From an uncultured Verrucomicrobia subdivision 3 bacterium (GTDB taxonomy: Bacteria; Verrucomicrobiota; Verrucomicrobiia; Limisphaerales; UBA11358): a stretch of 64,000 bases of DNA. The stretch covers positions 1-64,000 of the forward strand of contig CAITTG010000109.1 of the NCBI GenBank assembly GCA_903895255.1, written 5' to 3'. Below the pieces are notes generated by a model that worked only from the letters and a program-made list of their open reading frames with translations, searched no databases and was not told the DNA's origin. Shown piece by piece: positions 25,890-34,334 of this stretch; position 1 is the first letter of the stretch; each line of letters starts with the position of its first letter. The translations under genes were made by a program, and so were the position numbers.

Positions 25890-27584
25890 TTACCGGACAC
25901 CCGCCAGATTCATCTGGGGAATCCCGTGCGGGCAGTAGTCCGGATATTCCGGCTGGAACATGTGGGATTTGACATGCGCAGCAAGGTCGGCGGGGCGCGG
26001 TACGGTGGCGAGCTTCGCCGCGTAAATCTCCTCCGCCACCGCCACCGCGATGGCCAGCGAAACCTCGTGGATGCGGGTCAGCGCGGGATACACCCGGCCT
26101 TCCGCCAGTTCGTTCTCGCGCACCAGCGAGGCCAGCGTGCGGGCGGCGCGGATGAACATGGCATCGGTCACCCGCCGGGCGCCGGTGGCCACCACACCCA
26201 GCCCCACGCCCGGGAAGATGTACACATTGTTGCCCTGGCCGGGCACATGCGTTTTCCCAGCCAGGGTCACGGGTGCAAACGGACTGCCACTGGCAAACAC
26301 CGCGCGGCCATCGGTCCAGGTGTAAGCCTCCTCGGCGGTGCATTCGGCTTTGGACGTGGGGTTGGACAAGGCAAACACCAGGGGACGCGGGCTGTATTGG
26401 GCCAGCGTTTGCACGATCTCCTTCGTGAACGTGCGGCCCTGGCCGGATACGCCAATTAACATGGTGGGTTTGATGGCTTTCACAGCGGACAGCAGATCGG
26501 CGCACGGTGCGTGGGCATGGGCATACGGTAATTTGTTGGCGGTGAGCTGGTCGCGTCCGGCAACGATGAGGCCTTTGGAATCCACAAACCAGCAGCGCTG
26601 GCGCGCCTCGGCCAGGGGTAATCCCTCCGCCTCCAGCACCGCGGCAATCTGGTCGGCAATGCCCAGCCCGGCCTCGCCCGCGCCGAAAAACAGGACCCGC
26701 TGGTCCGCCAGATTTCCGCCGGAGAGGCGCAGGCTCGAAAGCACGCCGGCCAGGGCGACCGCGCCGGTGCCTTGGATGTCATCGTTAAACGTGCAGGTGC
26801 GGGTGCGGTAGCGTTCAAGGAGGCGGAAGGCATTGTGATTGCCGAAATCCTCAAATTGAATCAGCACTCCGGGAAACACGGCCTCCACGGCGGCCACAAA
26901 TTCCTCGATCAGGGCGTCATACTCGGCCCCGCGCAGGCGTTTTTGGCGGAGGCCGGTGTAGAGGGGGTCCTTGAGCAGGGTCTCGTTTTCGGTGCCCACA
27001 TCGATGGTGATGGGGAGACATTGGAGGGGATTGATGCCGGCGCACGCGGTGTAGAGGGAGAGTTTGCCCACGGGAATGCCCATCCCATAGGCGCCGAGGT
27101 CGCCCAAACCGAGGATGCGCTCGCCATCGGTGACCACGATGACGCGGACATCGGGCACGGGCCAGTTGCGGAGGATTTGGGCCATGCGGCCGCGGTCCTC
27201 GCTGCTGATGTAGAAGCCGCGGGATCGGCGGAAGATATAACCATATTCCTGGCAGGCCTTGCCCACGGTGGGGGTGTAAATGATGGGCAGCATTTCCTCC
27301 AAATATTGGGTGACCACCCGGTAAAAGAGGGTTTCGTTCCGGTCCTGCAGGCTGACCATCTGGACATACCGCTCCAGATCGCTCGATTTGCTGCGAAAAT
27401 TGGCCATCACCCGCATGACCTGCTCGTCCATGGTGTGCACATGCGGCGGCAGCAGGCCGCGCAGGCCGAGCACTTCCCGCTCGGCATCCGTGAAGGCGGT
27501 GCCCTTGTTGAAAATGGGATTGTGGAGCCAATCCACGCCTTTGACCGGCAACGCCAGACCTGAATGATTGATTTTAGGTTTCAT
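25890..27584 (-). CDS. NAD(P)-dependent malic enzyme (decarboxylating)
   Basis: Converts malate to pyruvate and CO2 while reducing NAD(P)+. The 564-residue form resembles MaeA/eukaryotic malic enzymes rather than the MaeB type with a phosphotransacetylase tail. Blocks: GLLPPHVHTMDEQ near the start, LPIIYTPTVGKACQEYG, VVTDGERILGLGDLGAYGMGI, metal-binding FEDFGNHNAF and FNDDIQGTGAVALAG, then the Rossmann FFGAGEAGLGIA. ANPTSKAECT-type SNPTSKAECTAEEAYTW near the end is conserved. Cofactor preference (NAD or NADP) cannot be decided by eye. Confidence 0.95.
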   Translation of the reverse strand: MKPKINHSGLALPVKGVDWLHNPIFNKGTAFTDAEREVLGLRGLLPPHVHTMDEQVMRVMANFRSKSSDLERYVQMVSLQDRNETLFYRVVTQYLEEMLPIIYTPTVGKACQEYGYIFRRSRGFYISSEDRGRMAQILRNWPVPDVRVIVVTDGERILGLGDLGAYGMGIPVGKLSLYTACAGINPLQCLPITIDVGTENETLLKDPLYTGLRQKRLRGAEYDALIEEFVAAVEAVFPGVLIQFEDFGNHNAFRLLERYRTRTCTFNDDIQGTGAVALAGVLSSLRLSGGNLADQRVLFFGAGEAGLGIADQIAAVLEAEGLPLAEARQRCWFVDSKGLIVAGRDQLTANKLPYAHAHAPCADLLSAVKAIKPTMLIGVSGQGRTFTKEIVQTLAQYSPRPLVFALSNPTSKAECTAEEAYTWTDGRAVFASGSPFAPVTLAGKTHVPGQGNNVYIFPGVGLGVVATGARRVTDAMFIRAARTLASLVRENELAEGRVYPALTRIHEVSLAIAVAVAEEIYAAKLATVPRPADLAAHVKSHMFQPEYPDYCPHGIPQMNLAGVR

Positions 27585-27876
27585 ACGCGGATGGTGGATT
27601 AAAATATTATATAATGCGTCTTGTTTAAAAAATATTTGTTAATCGTAAGGCATTAATACCAAAGGCCAATCCGGCTGGCTGGACGAAACTTGGCAAAGAA
27701 TGGCTGGGGTTTGCCCGATGGGAAGCAGCGAAGGCTGAAGGCCAAAAAAGCCCGTTATTACAGCTCAATCATGAAGTAAAGGCGCGGGATTTTTCAGAGT
27801 TTTGGCCCTGAAAGATGCCAGGTTGGCCCGGTGAGCAAAAGGCCAGTGCAGCGGAGCTGGGTCACCGCGAGGTGCT

Positions 27877-28419
27877 TTAATAAACCACGATGGAGCGGAT
27901 GGGTAGGCCGGGGATTTTAGCGCGGCCATCGAGGAATTTCAGCTCGATGAGGAAGCCCACTTCCAGAATCTGCGCGCCGAGCTTTTGCATCAGGGCGATG
28001 GCGGCGGCGGCGGTGCCACCGGTGGCCATCAGATCATCCACGAGCAACACCCGCTGGCCGGGTTTGATGGCGTCCAGGTGCATGGCCACGGTGTTGGTGC
28101 CGTATTCGAGGTCGTAGCTTTGTTCGATGGTCTGCCAGGGGAGCTTGCCGACCTTACGGACCGGCACGAAGCCGGCTTTGAGCTTGAGCGCGGCGGCGGC
28201 GGCAAAGATGAAGCCGCGGGCGTCGATGCCCACCACGGCATCCACGGAACCGGGGGCAAAATTTTGGGTGAGCAGGTCAATGGCCCCGGCAAAGAGGCGC
28301 GGATCGGCCAGAACGGGCGTGATGTCCTTGAATTGAATGCCGGGCTTGGGGAAGTCCGGAACATTGCGGATGGCGTGCTCGATTTCCAGGGCGGTGGGGG
28401 CGGGCATAAGCGGGGGCAT
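27877..28419 (-). CDS. apt: Adenine phosphoribosyltransferase
   Basis: Salvages adenine to AMP with PRPP. 180 residues; DFPKPGIQFKDITPVL and the PRPP-binding LLVDDLMATGGTAAA are canonical, with GIDARGFIFA between them. The ATG at 28419 overlaps the sigma-factor stop (TGATG), so the two are translationally coupled; a second in-frame ATG at 28407 is possible. A role in nucleotide economy together with the sigma factor is not implied by the linkage alone. Confidence 0.96.
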   Translation of the reverse strand: MPPLMPAPTALEIEHAIRNVPDFPKPGIQFKDITPVLADPRLFAGAIDLLTQNFAPGSVDAVVGIDARGFIFAAAAALKLKAGFVPVRKVGKLPWQTIEQSYDLEYGTNTVAMHLDAIKPGQRVLLVDDLMATGGTAAAAIALMQKLGAQILEVGFLIELKFLDGRAKIPGLPIRSIVVY

Positions 28420-29477
28420 CAGTCTTCTTTTTTGTTGGCTTCGAGTTTCTCGATCATTTTGCGCAGTTTGCGCAAGGCCAGGTTTTGAATTTGCCGGACA
28501 CGTTCGCGGGTGACGCCGAACTTGGCGCCGACTTCCTCCAGGGTGCGCTCGGTGCCGCCATCCAGCCCGAAGCGGTACTGCAGGATGGTGGCCTCGCGGG
28601 GGGCGAGATGCTTGACCATGTCCTGGAGCATGTCGGTGACGGTCTTGTCTTCAAGATTCGCGTAGGGCGAATGCGCATTTTCATCCTCCACCACATCCGC
28701 AAACAAATTGGAGTCGTCGTCGCCGATGGGGGCGTCGAGGGAGGTGGGGCGCTGGGAGGCCTGGCGCATCTGGGTGACCCGGGCCACGGTGATGCCGAGT
28801 TCGCCGGCGAGTTCCTCATCGGTGGGCTCGCGGCCGAATTCCTCGGTGAGCTTCATGGACAGCCGGCGCATCTTGGAGATTTTATCCACCAGATGGACGG
28901 GGAGGCGGATGGTCTTGGACTGGTTGGCCAGGGCGCGTTTGATGGATTGTTTGATCCACCAGGAGCCGTAGGTGGAGAGCTTGCCGCCTTTGGCGGGGTC
29001 AAAACGTTCGACCGCCTTCATGAGGCCGATGTTGCCCTCGCTGATGAGGTCGAGCAGCGGGAGGCCAATCCCCTCGTAATCGCGGGCGATTTTCACGACC
29101 AGGCGCAAATTGGCCTTGATCATGAGTTCGCGGGCTTTTTTATCGCCTTTCTTGATGCGGGCGGCGAGTTCGATCTCCTCCTCGGCGGTCAACAATTTGA
29201 CCAGGCCAATTTCGCGCAGGTATAGCTTGATGGCAGTGTCGCCATCATAGCGGGTGGATTCCCGGCGGATAAAAGCGGTGGTATCTCCCTCAACGGGCTT
29301 GATGGGCAGGGGCGCTTCCGGGTCGGGCGGGAAACCCACAATGGGCAGGGGCGCGGCAAATCCTGTGGGGACCGTGGCAGTGGCCGGCGCGGGGTCGGGG
29401 TGAAATTCCCGGGAAGGAGGGAGTTTGACTGTCCGCTTTTTGATTAATTGCGTGTCGCTTTGTTTTTTCGCCGCCAT
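28419..29477 (-). CDS. RNA polymerase sigma-70 family factor (RpoD-like, short)
   Basis: 352 residues from ATG 29477 (MAAKKQSDTQ). Regions 1.2 to 4.2 are complete: DTAIKLYLREIGLVKLL, the core-binding region 2 with GNIGLMKAVERFDPAKG and STYGSWWIKQSIKRA, region 3 and the region 4.2 helix-turn-helix TLEEVGAKFGVTRERVRQIQ. Region 1.1 is missing and replaced by a Pro-rich 80-residue N-terminus. That is smaller than a usual primary sigma of this phylum, so it is more likely a group 2 (RpoS/HrdB-like) factor. It heads an operon with apt. Confidence 0.9.
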   Translation of the reverse strand: MAAKKQSDTQLIKKRTVKLPPSREFHPDPAPATATVPTGFAAPLPIVGFPPDPEAPLPIKPVEGDTTAFIRRESTRYDGDTAIKLYLREIGLVKLLTAEEEIELAARIKKGDKKARELMIKANLRLVVKIARDYEGIGLPLLDLISEGNIGLMKAVERFDPAKGGKLSTYGSWWIKQSIKRALANQSKTIRLPVHLVDKISKMRRLSMKLTEEFGREPTDEELAGELGITVARVTQMRQASQRPTSLDAPIGDDDSNLFADVVEDENAHSPYANLEDKTVTDMLQDMVKHLAPREATILQYRFGLDGGTERTLEEVGAKFGVTRERVRQIQNLALRKLRKMIEKLEANKKED

Positions 29478-29755
29478 AGCTACAGTTAGCATTAAGGGAG
29501 CAGCCCAGCGCGGCAAGCAAATTTATCCAATACCTGTGGGAATGGGGCCGGGTGGTCAATCCCGGCGAATATTATTTTATTATTTTTGAACCTTTGGCAA
29601 TAGCCGAGGGATGGATGGATAAATGGACAACAGTTTGATGGTGGGCGGCATTTGGCGCGGGAAACGTTTTCGAGAGGCCGGTCAAATTAGGGCTTTTCCC
29701 CGCGCCGGGTTTATGCCATATCAACTGCGTCTCAACATATTACAACGAGGTTGCC

Positions 29756-32700
29756 ATGCATACACTTCAGCTTAAATGCCGGCGTAAATGGACCAATGCC
29801 TGTCGAGGCGCGTATTTCAGCCTGGTTTGGCTGCTGTTGGGGCTCCCGGGTTTTGCCAATGGAGCGACATTTTACGTGGCGCAGAATAGTGCCAATCCCA
29901 CGCCGCCGTATGCCGGTTGGAGCACGGCGGCGACGAATATTCAGGATGCCATCAATGCGGCGGGCAATGGGGATCAAGTGCTCGTCACGAATGGGACCTA
30001 TGCCTATGGCGGACTGGCGATGGCCGGGACGCTGACCAACCGGGTGGCCTTGAACAAGCCGCTCACCGTGCAAAGTGTGAACGGGCCCTGGGTGACGTAC
30101 ATTCTGGGCGCGGGGGCGACCAATGGAACCAAGGCGGTGCGCTGTGCTTGGCTGACCAATGGCGCGACCCTGACCGGGTTCACGCTGACGGCCGGGGCGA
30201 CGGCTTTGACCGGCGCGCCCAACAACGCCGGCGGCGGGGTATGGTGCGCCGCCACCAATGCCTTTGTGGCCAACTGCGTGATCGTTTCCAACACGGCTTT
30301 TTCCTACGGAGGCGGGGCTTATCAGGGCGATTTAGCGAATTGTTGGATCGCCAATAACATCGGCACCGAACAGGGGGTTGGGGCGGCCTATGCGAACCTG
30401 ACCAGTTGCACGGTGGTGAGCAACGCGGGTTTTGGGGTCTATAACGCCAACTGCACGAATTGCATCATCTATTACAGTGGCAGTTCTGACCATTCAGGAT
30501 CGGGTAATTTGGTTTATTGTTGCACCACCTCCCCGACCGGCGGGCCGGGCAATATCAGCGCCGCCCCGCAAATGTTTGCGGATGGAGTGCATCTGCTGGC
30601 CAGTTCGCCGTGTATTGGCGCGGGCAATGGCAACTATTTGGTGACGGGCACGGATCTTTTCGGCCAGGCTTGGAGCGTGATCAGACCACCGTCCATCGGC
30701 TGCTCCGAGTGGTCGCCGGCACCCGTGGTGACGGCACCGCAACTGCAATTATTGGGGAATCCGACGGGTTTTGCCCTCAAAAATGTCGCGGTGACGGGGC
30801 AAACGCCGCTTTATTATTCCTGGCAGCAGAACGGGGTGCGGTTGGCGGACAATGGACATTTTACCGGTTCGCAGACCACCAATTTAACCGCCGTCGGGGT
30901 CGTTGGGTCGGACGCCGGCAGTTATCAACTGGTGGTGAGTAATACTGCCGGGGTGGTCACGAGTTCGGTGGCGAACTTGGTGATTCACTTTGTCTCGGCA
31001 GGCGGGGCGAATCCGGTTTTGCCATACACTTCCTGGGCGACAGCGGCCACGAACATTCAGGATGCGGTCAATGTTGCGGCGGCAGGGGAGGTGGTGCTGG
31101 TGACCAACGGGTTATACGCCACCGGCGGAATCTCAATGGACGGGGTGATCACCAATTGTGTTTCGGTGAACAAGGCCATGCTGGTGCAGAGTGTTAACGG
31201 GCCAGCCACAACCATCATCCAGGGTGCCTGGGATCCCACCTCCACCAATGGGCCCGGAGCGGTCCGGTGCGCCTGGCTGACCACCAATGCAATATTAGCG
31301 GGCTTTACCTTGCAAGGTGGGGCGACTCGCGGGGTCAATGGATCGGTTTATACTGCGCAATATGGTGGTGCGGTTTTTGGTTTGACGACAAATGCACTGG
31401 TTTATAACTGCGCCTTAATTACTAATTATGCCTCAGTTTATGGGGGCGGCGCGTACAAGGTGACTTTGAGCGATTGCACGATCATTGGCAATCATGCGGT
31501 TGGCTCGGGAATCCCGGGCACGGGGTTTGGCGGCCAGGGAGCGGGTGGCGGGGCTGAACTCTGTAATTTGCAGAATTGCGTGATTAGTTCCAACTATGCC
31601 GACCAAGATTCGGGCGGTGGAGCGCAAAATTGTAATGCAACCAATTGTGTGTTTATCCAAAATTCTTCATATCTCAACGGGGGGGCGGCGGCTGGTGGCA
31701 GACTCGTTAATTGCACAGTTTCAAAAAATACCTCGTCTGGTTACAGTACTGGTTACGGCGCGGCAGTCAACAGCGCCACGCTGATCAACAGCCTGGTTTA
31801 TGGAAATTTTTCCCGGACCTCCTACCCCAACACCAATTATAATAGTTGTACGCTGAGTTACTGCGATGCTGATCCGCTTCCCACTGGCACGGGCAACATG
31901 GATGTCAATCCGCAACTGTTGGCTGACGGAATCCATCTGGCGGCGACGTCGCCGGTTATTGGCCAGGGAAACGCGGCAGTCGTTTCCGGCGCGGATATTG
32001 ACGGCCAGCCCTGGAATAATCCGCCCTCCATGGGTTGCGATGAATGGCAACCCGCGCCGGTGATTGCCCTCCAGCCCGCCTTGCAAATAAACAATCCGTG
32101 GGAGGGGCTGACGCTAGGCACACTGGTCGCGGGTCAGGCACCGATTGCTTATGTTTGGAGCTTAAATGGTTCCCCGCTGCAGGATGACGGTCATTATAGC
32201 AATTCCGGGACGGCCAATTTAACCGTGAATCATTTTGGCCCGACTGACGCCGGGACTTACCAGGTGGTGGTTAGTAATTCGTTTGGCGTGGTGACAAGTC
32301 AGGTGGCGACGGTGGTGATTCATGCCGTGAATGCCGCCGGAACCAGTCCCAGCGCTCCCTACACCACTTGGGCGACAGCCGCGACCAGCATACAGGACGC
32401 CATTAATGTGGCAGTGGCGGGTGACATTGTACTCGTAACGAACGGGCTCTATGCCACGGGCGGCGCCGTGGAGGCGGGGAACCTGACCAACCGGGTAGCC
32501 CTGACGCTCCCCATCACGGTGATCAGTGTCAATGGTTTTGCAACCACGACGATTCAAGGGGCATGGGACCCGGCGGCCACGAATGGTCCCGGTGCGGTCC
32601 GTTGTGCGTGGATTGGGGACGGGGCGCAATTAATCGGCTTCACCCTCGAAAGTGGCGCCACGCGGGCCACGGGTGACCTTTACCCGGGTGGGGTTTTGGA

Positions 32701-33757
32701 GAGTGGCGGCGGGGTCTTTTGTCATTCGCTCACCGGGACCGTGGCTAATTGTTTGCTCACCAATAACTGCGCGGTTTACGGCGGTGGCATCAACTCAGGC
32801 ACTTTAAACAATTCACTGGTGGAGTTCAATCAGGCATATGGAAGTGGCGCGGGCGCTTATTATGCGAATTTGAACAATTGCACGGTGCTGCAAAACATTG
32901 TCAACACTGCCAGTCACAACGCTGTGAATGGAGCAGGTACTTATTATGGCGTTGTGACCAACTGTATCGTGCTCGCGAACTACGACAATGCCCCATTTCC
33001 GAGTGGGGCTTTACTGGACAATTTCTACCCTCCTTATCCAACGGCCCAGTATGCTTACACCTGCGCCGCCCCCTCCCAAGGGCAATCCAGCCTGCTCGGC
33101 GCGGGGAATCTGAATGTAAGTCCGAGTTTTCTGGATGGCTATCATCTGGCCGTTAACTCGCCTTGTCGGGGGAAGGGCATCGCCCTTTTCGCCAACGGAT
33201 ATGATTTGGAGGGCCAGCCCTGGGCCAACCCGCCTTCCATGGGGTGCTCGGAGGTGGTGATTTCCAACCTGGTCGGCCCTTTATCGGTTAATTTGCAGGC
33301 TTATCAAACGAATGTGCTGGTCAACCGAGGCGCAATCTATGGTTTGACTTACACCGGTCATGCCGCCAATACCAGCGTGTCCTTTGGTGATGGACACGCG
33401 CTGACCAACACCGCATTGTCCGTGGTTCATCTTTACACCAACGCGGGCACCTACACCGTCACTTATACCGTCTACAATAATGACAATCCGGCGGGGGTCT
33501 CGACCAACGCACAGATCACAGTGCAGCCGCTCCCGGCACCCCAATTTCAAAGTGTGGCGGTGCTGACCAACGGGTTTCAACTCCAATTTCCCGGCACGGC
33601 GGGGCTACAATACACAATTCAATATACCACCAATTTGGCGCCACCCGTGACCTGGCAAACCCTGACAACGGTTTATTATAGCAGTGGGGCCATGCAGATC
33701 ATCACGGATCCAACCGCAGCTACGGGCTCGCGGTTTTACCGGGTGCTGGCGCAGTAG
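29756..33757 (+). CDS. Giant secreted multi-domain beta-helix / Ig-like / PKD protein
   Basis: 1333 residues. A signal peptide (about residues 20-37, hydrophobic LVWLLLGLPGFANGA) is followed by three long modules that start with near-identical TAATNIQDAIN / VLVTNG blocks near residues 53, 426 and 872. Each has a Gly/Asn/Cys-rich right-handed beta-helix of the pectate-lyase superfold. Modules 1 and 2 end in an Ig-like domain (SDAGSYQLVVSNTAGVVTS and TDAGTYQVVVSNSFGVVTS). Module 3 is followed by a PKD-like domain (VSFGDGHALTN...YTVTYTV) and a C-terminal domain (QYTIQYTTNLAPPVTWQTL). No anchor or PEP-CTERM tail is present. Probably binds or degrades polysaccharide, or acts as an adhesin. AACGAGG precedes the ATG. 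Monocistronic. Confidence 0.85.
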   Translation: MHTLQLKCRRKWTNACRGAYFSLVWLLLGLPGFANGATFYVAQNSANPTPPYAGWSTAATNIQDAINAAGNGDQVLVTNGTYAYGGLAMAGTLTNRVALNKPLTVQSVNGPWVTYILGAGATNGTKAVRCAWLTNGATLTGFTLTAGATALTGAPNNAGGGVWCAATNAFVANCVIVSNTAFSYGGGAYQGDLANCWIANNIGTEQGVGAAYANLTSCTVVSNAGFGVYNANCTNCIIYYSGSSDHSGSGNLVYCCTTSPTGGPGNISAAPQMFADGVHLLASSPCIGAGNGNYLVTGTDLFGQAWSVIRPPSIGCSEWSPAPVVTAPQLQLLGNPTGFALKNVAVTGQTPLYYSWQQNGVRLADNGHFTGSQTTNLTAVGVVGSDAGSYQLVVSNTAGVVTSSVANLVIHFVSAGGANPVLPYTSWATAATNIQDAVNVAAAGEVVLVTNGLYATGGISMDGVITNCVSVNKAMLVQSVNGPATTIIQGAWDPTSTNGPGAVRCAWLTTNAILAGFTLQGGATRGVNGSVYTAQYGGAVFGLTTNALVYNCALITNYASVYGGGAYKVTLSDCTIIGNHAVGSGIPGTGFGGQGAGGGAELCNLQNCVISSNYADQDSGGGAQNCNATNCVFIQNSSYLNGGAAAGGRLVNCTVSKNTSSGYSTGYGAAVNSATLINSLVYGNFSRTSYPNTNYNSCTLSYCDADPLPTGTGNMDVNPQLLADGIHLAATSPVIGQGNAAVVSGADIDGQPWNNPPSMGCDEWQPAPVIALQPALQINNPWEGLTLGTLVAGQAPIAYVWSLNGSPLQDDGHYSNSGTANLTVNHFGPTDAGTYQVVVSNSFGVVTSQVATVVIHAVNAAGTSPSAPYTTWATAATSIQDAINVAVAGDIVLVTNGLYATGGAVEAGNLTNRVALTLPITVISVNGFATTTIQGAWDPAATNGPGAVRCAWIGDGAQLIGFTLESGATRATGDLYPGGVLESGGGVFCHSLTGTVANCLLTNNCAVYGGGINSGTLNNSLVEFNQAYGSGAGAYYANLNNCTVLQNIVNTASHNAVNGAGTYYGVVTNCIVLANYDNAPFPSGALLDNFYPPYPTAQYAYTCAAPSQGQSSLLGAGNLNVSPSFLDGYHLAVNSPCRGKGIALFANGYDLEGQPWANPPSMGCSEVVISNLVGPLSVNLQAYQTNVLVNRGAIYGLTYTGHAANTSVSFGDGHALTNTALSVVHLYTNAGTYTVTYTVYNNDNPAGVSTNAQITVQPLPAPQFQSVAVLTNGFQLQFPGTAGLQYTIQYTTNLAPPVTWQTLTTVYYSSGAMQIITDPTAATGSRFYRVLAQ

Positions 33758-34012
33758 GCGGGGGTAAAATTCAAAAATTAAACTTAAAAATCCCAATTTC
33801 AGGCTTATTGGGCTGGACCGTGGATAAATTTTAATTCGGCGGCGGCGCTTTGTGTTCTGTGCGGCCGGAAGGATTTGTTAAAATGCAATTTTTCTCGATC
33901 TTTCGGGTTTGGAGCGTTTTAAAAAATAATGTGGCCATTCGGTGGCTGCAGTATTTTTCAATACGCTCTAAACCTTCCCCTTTGTCTCTTCGCATTTTAT
34001 CTACTTTCCCGT

Positions 34013-34040
34013 TTGACAACTCATCATGTGATGATTAATA
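34013..34040 (+). promoter_or_regulatory. TTGACA promoter with palindromic spacer, copy B
   Basis: TTGACA (34013-34018), 16-bp spacer, TTAATA (34035-34040). The spacer holds TCATCA-TG-TGATGA (34021-34034), a perfect palindrome. It shares TTTGACAACTCATCA with copy A. The small ORF with a strong ribosome-binding site starts 87 bp after the -10. Confidence 0.5.
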
Positions 34041-34126
34041 TTGAAGCTGCTTGGCTTGCCGCGCCGTATTGAAGGTGCCAGCGGGTTCGGGCTCGCGTGG
34101 TGTATGCCATGAGGAGGTTCTGTGAC

Positions 34127-34267
34127 ATGGCCCGCCCGCCCGGCGGGAACCTGATTTGCTTGTCCGGCGCTTGCCTTGAATCGCGCCCCTTTGAGAAACT
34201 CGCGGATGGATGGCCATGCCCAGTCAAAGTGAATGCCGATGAGTCAAGCTGCCAGCACTATAGGTGA
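34127..34267 (+). CDS. Candidate small ORF (46 residues)
   Basis: ATG at 34127 follows AGGAGG (34112-34117) at a 9-bp spacing, the strongest ribosome-binding site in the window. The product has Cys at four positions and no hydrophobic segment or known domain. The frame is also open from ATG 34109. Coding by this ORF is unproven; it may be a by-product of the AGGAGG match. Confidence 0.3.
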   Translation: MARPPGGNLICLSGACLESRPFEKLADGWPCPVKVNADESSCQHYR

Positions 34268-34304
34268 GGCCACGCTTCCCCCCGCCTGGGGCGGCAAGCT
34301 GTAG

Positions 34305-34323
34305 CGGCGGTCTGTGACCGCCG
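34305..34323. repeat. REP-like hairpin
   Basis: CGGCGGTC (34305-34312), loop TGT, GACCGCCG (34316-34323): a perfect 8-bp stem 12 bp from the RND gene stop. There is no T-run. The motif resembles a palindrome repeated in other Verrucomicrobiota genomes (recalled). Confidence 0.5.
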
Positions 34324-34334
34324 ACCAGGCAACC

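Larger units (their letters stand above)
33758..34334. other. 577-bp intergenic region with promoter copy B and a small ORF
   Basis: Apart from the elements listed separately (promoter copy B, small ORF, REP-like hairpin) nothing gene-like is seen. It lies between the ends of the beta-helix gene and the RND gene, so nothing here is needed for their promoters. AT content is raised at 33850-34060. Confidence 0.6.

Noticed and set aside
29756..33757. PEP-CTERM anchoring of the giant beta-helix protein
   Set aside because: The C-terminus (FYRVLAQ) lacks a PEP motif, hydrophobic helix and basic tail.
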